From Candidatus Izimoplasma sp. HR2 (GTDB lineage Bacteria > Bacillota_I > Bacilli_A > Izemoplasmatales > Izemoplasmataceae), in the NCBI GenBank assembly GCA_000753575.1, contig JRFF01000036.1:7924-71923 (forward strand): 64,000 nucleotides of DNA, in the 5' to 3' direction. The notes beneath the pieces are model-generated. The model ran no database searches, was not told the origin of the DNA, and saw nothing but the letters and a program-made list of their open reading frames with translations. Positions 25,965 to 34,503 of the stretch are shown piece after piece. Position 1 is the first letter of the stretch. The number at the start of each line of letters is the position of its first letter. A program made the position numbers and the translations under genes.

Positions 25965-26408
25965 TCACTTACTTTCAAGTATTATTGTGACAGGTCCGTC
26001 GTTAGTTAAACTTATATCCATGTGCTTTCCAAAAGCTCCATTAAGCGTTTTAATATTAAAATCTTTATTTAAAATATTTGATAATTCTAAGTATAAATTC
26101 AAAGCTTTTTTAGGTTCCAATGCTTTAGTGAATGATGGTCTATTTCCTTTAGATGTATCACCGTATAGTGTGAATTGAGAGATTGATAAAATCTCGTAAT
26201 TCATATCTAAAATACTTTTATTTAGCTTGCCTTCTTGATCTTCAAATATTCTTAAATTAGCTATCTTTTTAGCTAAGTATTTTACTTCTTCGATTGAATC
26301 ATTTTGTGTAAATCCTACTAGTAATAAGTAACCATTATTAATACTTGAAATTACTTTTTTATCTACAGTGCAATTTGCTTCTTTAACTCTTTGAACTACT
26401 ACTTTCAT
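25965..26408 (-). CDS. dtd: D-aminoacyl-tRNA deacylase
   Basis: The 147-residue protein has the two DTD motifs SQFTLYGDTSKGNRPSF near 76-92 and NDGPVTIILE near 136-145, which form the active site across the dimer. It frees tRNA charged with D-amino acids or glycine. It overlaps rel by one base, the common rel-dtd order in Firmicutes. It ends with TGA, which shows that TGA is a stop in this organism. Confidence 0.95.
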   Translation of the reverse strand: MKVVVQRVKEANCTVDKKVISSINNGYLLLVGFTQNDSIEEVKYLAKKIANLRIFEDQEGKLNKSILDMNYEILSISQFTLYGDTSKGNRPSFTKALEPKKALNLYLELSNILNKDFNIKTLNGAFGKHMDISLTNDGPVTIILESK

Positions 26409-28579
26409 TACTTCATCATCCTCTCAATAGAGAAGACACCTTTTAGTTTTTGAAGGTTAAGAATTACAGTTTCTAAAACTTGTTTATTGCCAAGATTTAG
26501 TTTTAATTTAATAATTCCTTCTTTACGTTTATTAGTTGATGCAGCAACTTGGTTAATCTTCGCTTTTGCGGCTGTGATTGTATTAATAATTTCAGCTAGA
26601 ACGTTATCTCTATTAGAAACAATTAATTTAATATTTACGTCATACATTCTATGTGTATCATTACCCCAAAATACTTCAATATATCTATTTTTATCAAGTG
26701 CTGCTAAGTTATTACATTTAGTTCTATGAACTGCGATACCTACACCTTTAGAAACATACCCAGTAATTCTATCTCCTGGGATTGGAGTACAACAGTTTGA
26801 TAGCTTAATAGAAGGGTTCTTTAGACCTTCAACTATTACATTAGATTCGCTTTTTGTATCAACAAAAACAGATTCATTTATCTTTTGAATAAGATCTTCT
26901 TCTGTATATTCAACACTTCCAACTAAGGCATTAACTGCACTTCCTGGTGAAATGGTATTCTTACCAATTTCATAATATAAATCTTCAACAGTTTTAGCAC
27001 CTTTTTTTCTAAATAATTTTTCTACTACTTTGTCATTTAAAGTAATTGAAACATTTTTTGAATTAACTTCTCTAGTTAAGTCTTCTTTACCCATTTCTAC
27101 TAGAACATCTCTTCTTCTTTTATTTAAGTAGTTTTTAATTTTTGATTTAGCGTTAGAAGTCTTAACTATTTTTAACCAGTTATCATTAGGTCCAAATGAA
27201 TTTACACTTGTTTTCATATTAACGATATCACCTGTGCTAAGTTCATATTCTAGAGGAACTATTTTACCATTAACTATTGCACCTACGGTCTTAATACCTA
27301 CTTGCGTATGTATTCTAAATGCAAAATCAAGTGGGGTTGCTCCTTTTGGTAAATCTATAATATCTCCAGCTGGAGTAAAGACATAAACATTAGAATGGAA
27401 AATATCATCTCTAAGTAAATTTAAAACATCAGAATCATTCTCAGATTCTTTAGTAAAGTTAATTAAATCACCATACCATTTTAATTTCTTAGAAACTTCT
27501 TCAGTCATTTTAAAGTTCCCTTTACTTTCTTTGTAAGCCCAGTGGGCAGCAACACCATATTCAGCAATACTATCCATCTCGTCATTCCTAATTTGAATCT
27601 CATATACTTTACCATTAGCAATAACGGATGTATGAAGTGATTGGTAAAGATTTGGCTTAGGCATTGCGATATAGTCTTTAAATCTATTTGGAATAGGTGT
27701 CCATTTACTATGAATTATACCAATAGTACGATAACAACTTTCAATATCATCAACAATAATTCTTAAAGCTAGAAGATCATAAATTTCATCAAACTCTTTT
27801 TGACGAGTTATCATTTTTTTATGAACAGAATAAATATTTTTAATACGTCCTTTTACATTACAAACAACATTGTTTTCTGTAAGTAAATACGCAATATTTG
27901 TTTGCATTAATTCTAAATCTGCTTCTCTATTTAGTTTAGTATCACTAATTAATTTTGCGATTCTTTTAAATTTTGAAGGATTAATATATTTAAATGCCGT
28001 ATCTTCAAGTTCTGCTTTCATGATATTCATCCCTAGTCTGTGTGCTAAAGGTGCATAAATATCCATAGTTTCATTTGCGATACGTAATTGTTTTTCTTCT
28101 GGAAGTGAATCTAATGTTCTCATGTTGTTTAATCTATCAGCAAGTTTAACAATAACAACTCGAATGTCTTTTGCCATAGCAAGCAACATTTTTTGATAGT
28201 TTTTAGCTTGAGCTTGAATCTTCGTAGATTCGAGTATTTTACCCTTAAATTTATATTGCCCTAACTTAGTTACACCCTCAGTTAAAAGAGCTACTTCTTC
28301 TCCAAATATATCTTTAACTTCTTCATATGAAGCTGAAGTATCCTCGATAACATCATGAAGTAACCCTGCCATTATCGTAGTTGGATCTGTATGTAACTCA
28401 CTTAAAATGAAGGCAACATCGAGTGGGTGAACGATATAAGGATCACCTGATTTTCGAAATTGTCCTTCATGTTTATTTAAGGCAAAGTTATAAGCATCTT
28501 GAATCATATCAAGATGCTCTTTTTTTGTTATATAAAGTTTAAGACTACTTTCTAGTTCTCTAAAACTAGGTGTTCTCAT
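26408..28579 (-). CDS. rel: bifunctional (p)ppGpp synthetase/hydrolase Rel
   Basis: The 723-residue RSH protein has an intact HD hydrolase domain (VHPLDVAFILSELH, then LLHDVIEDT near 72-80) and LADRLNNMRTLDSLP. A synthetase domain (about 240-340, EIYDLLALRIIV, AMPKPNLYQSLHT), a TGS domain (VFTPAGDIIDLPKGATPLDFAF) and a C-terminal ACT domain follow. It makes and degrades the stringent-response alarmone. The start at 28579 has GAAGGTGG upstream. Confidence 0.95.
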   Translation of the reverse strand: MRTPSFRELESSLKLYITKKEHLDMIQDAYNFALNKHEGQFRKSGDPYIVHPLDVAFILSELHTDPTTIMAGLLHDVIEDTSASYEEVKDIFGEEVALLTEGVTKLGQYKFKGKILESTKIQAQAKNYQKMLLAMAKDIRVVIVKLADRLNNMRTLDSLPEEKQLRIANETMDIYAPLAHRLGMNIMKAELEDTAFKYINPSKFKRIAKLISDTKLNREADLELMQTNIAYLLTENNVVCNVKGRIKNIYSVHKKMITRQKEFDEIYDLLALRIIVDDIESCYRTIGIIHSKWTPIPNRFKDYIAMPKPNLYQSLHTSVIANGKVYEIQIRNDEMDSIAEYGVAAHWAYKESKGNFKMTEEVSKKLKWYGDLINFTKESENDSDVLNLLRDDIFHSNVYVFTPAGDIIDLPKGATPLDFAFRIHTQVGIKTVGAIVNGKIVPLEYELSTGDIVNMKTSVNSFGPNDNWLKIVKTSNAKSKIKNYLNKRRRDVLVEMGKEDLTREVNSKNVSITLNDKVVEKLFRKKGAKTVEDLYYEIGKNTISPGSAVNALVGSVEYTEEDLIQKINESVFVDTKSESNVIVEGLKNPSIKLSNCCTPIPGDRITGYVSKGVGIAVHRTKCNNLAALDKNRYIEVFWGNDTHRMYDVNIKLIVSNRDNVLAEIINTITAAKAKINQVAASTNKRKEGIIKLKLNLGNKQVLETVILNLQKLKGVFSIERMMK

Positions 28580-28597
28580 AAAAACCACCTTCTTATG

Positions 28598-29110
28598 TTA
28601 ATAACTCATTAATGATAAAACTTTGTAGTTATCAATTTTATCTCTTCCTTTTAAGTCTACTAATTCAATTAAGAATGCAATACCAGCTACGATACCACCA
28701 GATTTTTCTATTAATGCTATAGTAGCTTCAATAGTTCCACCTGTAGCTAATAAATCATCGATAATTAATACTTTTTGTCCTTTTTGAATATCACCTTTAT
28801 GTAAACAAAGAGTATTAGATCCATATTCTAAATCATAGCTATATGAAATTACTTCTCTAGGTAATTTATTTGGTTTTCTTACTGGAATAAATCCAATTCC
28901 TAGTTGTGTAGCAACAGGACATCCAAAAATAAATCCTCTAGCATCAGGACCAACAATAATATCTGCCCCTATTTCATTAGTAAAATCAACAAATTGTTGA
29001 GTAGCGTATTGGAATGCTTTTCCATCTGCGATTAATGGTGTGATATCTTTGAATTGAATTCCTTGGATTGGGAAATCTGGTACATTTGCAATGTAATCTT
29101 TTAAATTCAT
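28598..29110 (-). CDS. apt: adenine phosphoribosyltransferase
   Basis: Apt of 170 residues with the PRPP-binding motif [16 protein letters not shown] near 114-129, and [11 protein letters not shown] near 54-64. It makes AMP from adenine and PRPP. It stands upstream of rel, a common order in Firmicutes. A TGATATAAT extended -10 lies about 30 bases upstream of the ribosome site GGAGG. The recJ gene is 76 bases upstream. Confidence 0.95.
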   Translation of the reverse strand: MNLKDYIANVPDFPIQGIQFKDITPLIADGKAFQYATQQFVDFTNEIGADIIVGPDARGFIFGCPVATQLGIGFIPVRKPNKLPREVISYSYDLEYGSNTLCLHKGDIQKGQKVLIIDDLLATGGTIEATIALIEKSGGIVAGIAFLIELVDLKGRDKIDNYKVLSLMSY

Positions 29111-29186
29111 AATCTAATCCTCCATATTTTTTATATATTATTTACTATTATATCAAAAGATATAATGTTTTAATCCTTTTTTTGTG

Positions 29187-30758
29187 TTAATTAACTATAT
29201 AATCTTCAATTAAAATTTGTATTTTTGATTTTCCTCTAAATGAATTAATATCTAAACGTCCTATTAAAGCCACATTAGATCTATTAGTGATTTTTGTGTA
29301 CATATTTTTATTATTAAAAAATATTGCTTCACAATTACTATTAATAATTATTTTTGTATGTTGTCCGGTAATCAAATACTTTCCTTTTACCTTCACATCA
29401 TCAAATAGGAATAAACAATCTTTTAAATCGTATCGATCTAAATTCATTACTTGTTTAATATCTAATTTGTAAATATCAATAGCCCCTTCAACTTCGGTTA
29501 TATCTTTTCTAACTGCGCTTGGTACAAGTTGATTAAATCTTTTTTTAAACTCATCTAAGTATTCTTTTTTAAATTCTAGTCCTGCGGCGTTACGATGTCC
29601 TCCGTGTCTTATAAGTATATCGCTTATTTCACCTAAAATGTATATAACATCAACACCATCATAACTACGTATACTTCCTTTATACGTATATTCTTCTTCT
29701 TTTAATACAACACTTACCTTAGAAAATTCATTAGCTAACCTTGAAGCAACTATCCCGATAACACCTTCATGCATTTTAGGTGAATGAATAATTATGCTTG
29801 GTTTATCTTCTTCAAGTAAATTTAAAGCTTCTTCATATAATATTTTTGTAAGTTTTTTTCTTTTGTTATTATTCTCTTCAATTTCACTTAAATATTTCAA
29901 AGCACCAGATTTTTCAGTTGATTCAAAAAGTTGAACAGCAAGCTTAGCAGACTTCATTCTACCGCAAGCATTTATTCTAGGTGCTATTTTGAACTGAATA
30001 TCGGCTACACTAGGTCTTTCTAAATTCAAGAAATTTATAAGTGAAGCAAACCCTAAATTATCAGAATTAGCCATTTTTTTGAGTCCTAAGTTAACTATAG
30101 CTCTATTCTCATCTATAAGAGGCATCATGTCGGCAACTGTTCCTAAAGCAACAATATCGATATATTCCATGCTATCATCACCAATTAAAGCTTGAATTAA
30201 TTTAAATGCTACTCCAACACCAGCAAGTGGTTTAAATGGATAATCTGATAATCCAGTATGAATTATTGAAAACGCATCTGGAAGTTCATTTTCCATTTCA
30301 TGATGATCAGTAATAATTAATTCAACATTATTATCTTTTAAAATTTTTGCTTCATTAACAGACTTGATTCCGTTGTCAACTGTAATAACTAAATTATAAC
30401 CTTCATTTATAATGTCATATGCTTTTGAAACACTTAACCCATATCCATCAATAAATCTATTTGGAATGTCATAACTGACACTACCACCTAAGTTTTTTAT
30501 TGTTTGATAAAGAATATAAGTACTAGTAATTCCATCAACATCATAGTCTCCATATATTAATATTAGTTCTTTGTTTTTAATTGCATTCATAATACGGTCA
30601 ACTGTTTTATTCATATCCTTTAAAAGGTATGGATCATTGAATGAAGTTTCATCTAAATTGAATAATTTGATATAGTTATCGAACCCTCGAGACCGATAAA
30701 TCTCTTCGACCAATCTATTTTGGTCTAAAGAAGTGTTTTTAATTTTCCATCTATTCAT
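29187..30758 (-). CDS. recJ: RecJ-type single-stranded-DNA exonuclease, short
   Basis: The 523-residue protein has the DHH-phosphoesterase motifs: IYGDYDVDGITSTYILY near 64-80, VITVDNGI, LIITDHHEMENELP near 147-160, and GTVADMMPL near 206-214. DHHA1 contains RHGGHRNAAGLEF near 396-408. It degrades single-stranded DNA 5' to 3' in repair. It is about 260 residues shorter than Bacillus RecJ, lacking the C-terminal extension, but like E. coli-size RecJ. It ends about 75 bases before apt. Confidence 0.92.
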   Translation of the reverse strand: MNRWKIKNTSLDQNRLVEEIYRSRGFDNYIKLFNLDETSFNDPYLLKDMNKTVDRIMNAIKNKELILIYGDYDVDGITSTYILYQTIKNLGGSVSYDIPNRFIDGYGLSVSKAYDIINEGYNLVITVDNGIKSVNEAKILKDNNVELIITDHHEMENELPDAFSIIHTGLSDYPFKPLAGVGVAFKLIQALIGDDSMEYIDIVALGTVADMMPLIDENRAIVNLGLKKMANSDNLGFASLINFLNLERPSVADIQFKIAPRINACGRMKSAKLAVQLFESTEKSGALKYLSEIEENNNKRKKLTKILYEEALNLLEEDKPSIIIHSPKMHEGVIGIVASRLANEFSKVSVVLKEEEYTYKGSIRSYDGVDVIYILGEISDILIRHGGHRNAAGLEFKKEYLDEFKKRFNQLVPSAVRKDITEVEGAIDIYKLDIKQVMNLDRYDLKDCLFLFDDVKVKGKYLITGQHTKIIINSNCEAIFFNNKNMYTKITNRSNVALIGRLDINSFRGKSKIQILIEDYIVN

Positions 30759-30794
30759 GGACCTCTCCTAACTTTAAGAGTATATTGACCACTC

Positions 30795-32450
30795 TTACAT
30801 TTTATTTGGAGCGCTAACTCCTACTAAATTTAGAGCAATTTTAAGTATATTTTTAGTAGCTTTTAACAATGCTAAACGTTCCATAGTGTTTGTATGGTCA
30901 GCAGTAATTACCTGCTCATCATTATAGAAACTATGGAATGCTGAAGCTAAACTATTAATGTAATTTGTTACTTTATGTGGTGCTCTTTGAATTGCAGATT
31001 GTCTTAATGCATCTTCAAAATTAGCAAGTAATGAAATTAGTTCAAATGCTTTATCACTTGATAAGGTTGTGAATGTTGTTGGTAGATCATCAACATTAAA
31101 TCCTTTTAATTTGGCAGTGTTAAAAATACTATTTATTCTAGCATGAGCATATTGAACATAGTAAACAGGATTCTCGTTAGTTTGTTTTAAGGCAAGATCT
31201 AAATCTAAATCCATATGTGTATTTAAACTTCTCATTGCGAAGAAATATCTTATAGGATCTACTCCTACTTCATCAATTAAATCTCTTAAAGTTATGGCCT
31301 TACCACTTCTTTTTGACATTTTAACTTCTTCACCGTTTTGTAGAACTTTAACCATTTGTAATATTTCAATTTCTAAAATCCCTGATTTTCCTCCTACCAT
31401 TTCAAGTGCTGCTGTTATTCTATCAATATATCCATGGTGATCACCACCTAAGATATCAATAAGCATTGTGAATCCTCTTTCAAGTTTATTCTTATGATAA
31501 GCAATATCTGGAGTCACATATGTATAAGTACCATCGCTTTTTACAATAACTCTATCTTTTTCATCATTATATTTGCTTGTCTTAAGCCATAAAGCACCTT
31601 CAAATTCGTAAGTAAAATTATTTTCTTTTAAAAATTCAACAGTTTTAGCAACTAAGTTATTCTCATATAAAGTTTTTTCACTAAACCAAACATCAAATTC
31701 AACTCCAAAGTCTTTTAAATCTTTTATAAGTTCATTAAGCAAGTTTTGAACTCCATTTTCTTTAAAGAATTCAAATGCATTTTCATTATTAACAAACTTA
31801 GTTCCAAATTCATCAAAAAATCTTTTAGCTGATTCAATAATTTCTGGACCATGATAACCATCTTTTGGCATCTCCGTAGGAATACCACAAATTTCTAAAT
31901 ATCTTGCTTGAATACTTAAAGCTAGATTATTAATTTGATTTCCTGCATCATTTACATAATACTCTCTAGTAACATCATATCCTGCTTTTTTCATGATTCT
32001 ACTTAAAGAATCCCCAGCTGAAGCCCCTCTTGCGTGTCCTATATGTAAACTACCAGTAGGATTAACACTTACATATTCAATATTTAAGCGTTCTCCCTTA
32101 CCTAAATCTAAAGTACCATATTCTTCTCCTTGACTGTTAATATCATTTATAATCTCAGTTAAAAAAGCTTTATCTAAGTAAATATTAATAAATCCAGGAT
32201 TAGCAACTTTGATCTCACTAACAAAAACTTCAGTCTTATCAAATTTATCTACTATTTCTTCAGCAATTTTAAAAGGAGCCTTTCTAGCAATTCTTGCAAG
32301 TTTCATTGCAATATTAGAAGAGTAATCTCCATTTGATTTATCTTTAGGAGATTCAAGTTCAATTTGAAGCCCCTCTTCAAAATACCCTAACTCAATTAGT
32401 GTATTTTTAAATTCATCTTTAATTTTAAGTTTTAATTCTTGTAATTTCAT
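30795..32450 (-). CDS. argS: arginyl-tRNA synthetase
   Basis: The class I synthetase of 551 residues has the HIGH signature in NPTGSLHIGHARGASAGD near 132-149 and KMSKRSGKAITL near 374-385, with an N-terminal Add1 domain and C-terminal anticodon domain (YVQYAHARI start). GAGGTG lies four bases before the ATG. It starts nine bases after the nadC stop, so it belongs to the nadC transcript. Confidence 0.96.
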   Translation of the reverse strand: MKLQELKLKIKDEFKNTLIELGYFEEGLQIELESPKDKSNGDYSSNIAMKLARIARKAPFKIAEEIVDKFDKTEVFVSEIKVANPGFINIYLDKAFLTEIINDINSQGEEYGTLDLGKGERLNIEYVSVNPTGSLHIGHARGASAGDSLSRIMKKAGYDVTREYYVNDAGNQINNLALSIQARYLEICGIPTEMPKDGYHGPEIIESAKRFFDEFGTKFVNNENAFEFFKENGVQNLLNELIKDLKDFGVEFDVWFSEKTLYENNLVAKTVEFLKENNFTYEFEGALWLKTSKYNDEKDRVIVKSDGTYTYVTPDIAYHKNKLERGFTMLIDILGGDHHGYIDRITAALEMVGGKSGILEIEILQMVKVLQNGEEVKMSKRSGKAITLRDLIDEVGVDPIRYFFAMRSLNTHMDLDLDLALKQTNENPVYYVQYAHARINSIFNTAKLKGFNVDDLPTTFTTLSSDKAFELISLLANFEDALRQSAIQRAPHKVTNYINSLASAFHSFYNDEQVITADHTNTMERLALLKATKNILKIALNLVGVSAPNKM

Positions 32451-32459
32451 AATGCACCT

Positions 32460-33284
32460 CTATTTATTAAATTTCAAACTAATATCCATTGCTTTATAAG
32501 AATGTGTTAATGCACCAACACTTATAAATTCAACACCAGTTTCTGCTACACCTTTAATTCTATTCAAAACCATATTTCCACTTGCTTCTAAAAGTTTACC
32601 TTTATTTGAAGTTACACATTTTTTCATTAATTCGTTTGTCATATTATCAAGCATTACGATATCACAATCTGTTTCAATTGCTTCTAAAAACTGTGTATAA
32701 TCTTCAACTTCTATTTCAATTTTTATAGAGTGGTCAATTTTTGATTTAATTATCTCTACAGCTTTTGTTATCGAACCTGCAGCTTTAATATGATTATCCT
32801 TTATCATTACTTGATCACTTAAACTATATCTATGATTTATTCCACCACCATGAACAACAGCCATTTTTTCTAAAATTCTTAAGTTTGGAGTAGTCTTTCT
32901 AGTATCTAAAATCTTAGTATCTAAATTACCGACCTCTTTAACAAATTTACTTGTTAAAGTAGCAACTCCGCACATTCTTTGAAAGAGATTTAATGCCACT
33001 CTTTCTCCTTTTAATATCGACCTAGATTTACCGTTAATTATAGCAATTACATCTCCCAAATCTACACTATTTCCATCACCGTTTATCACCTTAAAATAGA
33101 TGTCTTTGTCTACTAATTCAAAGACTCTACGCATGACTTCAATACCACTAATAATCCCTGATTCCTTAGCAATAAAAACACCCTCACTAATTTCACTACT
33201 AAATAGATTATCTGTAGTAACATCAATAGTAGGGATGTCTTCTTTCAAAGCATTCAAAATAATATTATCAATTGTTTTATTCAT
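32460..33284 (-). CDS. nadC: nicotinate-nucleotide pyrophosphorylase (quinolinate PRTase)
   Basis: The 274-residue protein has FQRMCGVATLT near 101-111, ILDTRKTTPNLRILEKMAV near 126-144 (phosphate- and quinolinate-binding Arg), DNHIKAAGS and IEIEVEDY. It makes nicotinate mononucleotide from quinolinate. No nadA or nadB is in the window. Chosen ATG at 33284 has AGGTG upstream. It is directly preceded by the Fic-like/winged-helix gene, which may be its regulator. Confidence 0.94.
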   Translation of the reverse strand: MNKTIDNIILNALKEDIPTIDVTTDNLFSSEISEGVFIAKESGIISGIEVMRRVFELVDKDIYFKVINGDGNSVDLGDVIAIINGKSRSILKGERVALNLFQRMCGVATLTSKFVKEVGNLDTKILDTRKTTPNLRILEKMAVVHGGGINHRYSLSDQVMIKDNHIKAAGSITKAVEIIKSKIDHSIKIEIEVEDYTQFLEAIETDCDIVMLDNMTNELMKKCVTSNKGKLLEASGNMVLNRIKGVAETGVEFISVGALTHSYKAMDISLKFNK

Positions 33285-33293
33285 AATAATCAC

Positions 33294-34364
33294 CTATAAA
33301 TTTAAATCTAGTTGTTCGTAAACAACTTTCTTATTTTTTGATTCAAATAGCTTAATCCATTTAGCACTTCGACCTTTACCTAATGGTCGAATTTTTTCTT
33401 CATCTCTTAGTCTCTTTAAAGTACGATTTATTGTTGAATCAGAGATGTAAGGATGCGCAATTCTTATATCATCTTTACTAAATACATCGTCAAGTTTATG
33501 AATAGTATTTTCAACATTATTCGATTTATTTAAATGAGCATCAAATTCATGATCTCTAATTAATAAATTAATTTTATTGTATGCTTGTAAAGAAACATTA
33601 ATAACAAATCTATGGAAAGGAAGTAACTGACTAAAGCCTTCTACCCAGTTATAAGATGCATTTCTCAATACTCTGTAAAACTCATCTTTATTCTCGTTTA
33701 ATAGCTCCATGAAGCTAATAAATTCGAAAGCCTCATAAGAATTTGTAATTAATAATATGTATAAAAGAAGAATTCCAATTTCTTCATTTTTCTCTATAAA
33801 GGGTGCAATATTAATGAAATCGACAAAGAAATTAATTGCAATATATGATATTTCGTATTTATTATCACTAGTAATTGAATGATATAAAGAAATGATTTGA
33901 TCCAAGTCTTCTCTTTTAGAAGTAAGTTTACCATTATATAAATTAACTTTATTAGATTTCTTTTCAGTTTTTTTGAATCCTAATTTATTTTCATTCAGGA
34001 CGTCTTTATATAAGAAATTAAGCAAATCAAAAACTTCATTTGTCATAAGCTCAAATGTAGAAGTTTCTTTGTGTATTTTAATAAATACTTTTTTTAAATT
34101 CAGAATAAATTTTTCATCTTTATTTTTAGGTAAAATGTCTTTATAAATTAGAGATTTCAATCTTGTTTCACTAACATTTAACTCTAAAAATTTAACAAAA
34201 TAGTAAGTATCATTATTTATGGTTTGGCGCACCATAACTTGATAATCTGAATTTAATGCCTCATGATTATAATCATTCATACCTATTGATTTATAGATAT
34301 TAATATAAGCCATTATAATGTCATGAGGGACCTGCGTTCTGTTAATATTTGTTAAACAATTCAT
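33294..34364 (-). CDS. degenerate Fic-domain protein with C-terminal winged helix
   Basis: The 356-residue protein from the ATG at 34364 (GAGGTGAT just upstream) has an all-helical middle part with FVDFINIAPFIEKNEEIG near 180-197. It lines up with the Fic motif HPFxDGNGR, but the catalytic His is Ala and the GNGR loop is gone, so AMPylation is not expected. Residues about 295-338 (ISDSTINRTLKRLRDEEKI, then GKGRSAKWIKL) form a winged-helix DNA-binding domain. It leads the operon nadC-argS. Two repeats of CATTT(A)GCGAAAAA upstream may be its operators. A role in controlling NAD synthesis is inference. Confidence 0.7.
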   Translation of the reverse strand: MNCLTNINRTQVPHDIIMAYINIYKSIGMNDYNHEALNSDYQVMVRQTINNDTYYFVKFLELNVSETRLKSLIYKDILPKNKDEKFILNLKKVFIKIHKETSTFELMTNEVFDLLNFLYKDVLNENKLGFKKTEKKSNKVNLYNGKLTSKREDLDQIISLYHSITSDNKYEISYIAINFFVDFINIAPFIEKNEEIGILLLYILLITNSYEAFEFISFMELLNENKDEFYRVLRNASYNWVEGFSQLLPFHRFVINVSLQAYNKINLLIRDHEFDAHLNKSNNVENTIHKLDDVFSKDDIRIAHPYISDSTINRTLKRLRDEEKIRPLGKGRSAKWIKLFESKNKKVVYEQLDLNL

Positions 34365-34407
34365 CGCAATCACCTCAAACATACCATTTATATACTTTAT
34401 TTTACTA

Positions 34408-34464
34408 CATTTAGCGAAAAATACAATTAATTTGTTCCTTTATTATGCTCATTTGCGAAAAAAA
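34408..34464. promoter_or_regulatory. candidate operator repeats and promoter of the Fic-like/nadC operon
   Basis: CATTTAGCGAAAAA at 34408-34421 and CATTTGCGAAAAA from 34450 are near-identical direct repeats 42 bases apart, four helical turns. The first lies between TTGTAT and TAAAAT boxes (16-base spacer) on the minus strand, so a bound protein would block the promoter. The downstream gene encodes a DNA-binding domain, so autoregulation fits. Confidence 0.45.
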
Positions 34465-34481
34465 TGAACATGTTTAAAGAA

Positions 34482-34503
34482 AAAAGCAGCAAAAGCTGCT
34501 TTT
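34482..34503 (-). terminator. intrinsic terminator of parE-parC
   Basis: AAAAGCAGC-TTTT-GCTGCTTTT starts at the parC stop and is followed by a run of U on the minus strand. Confidence 0.9.
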
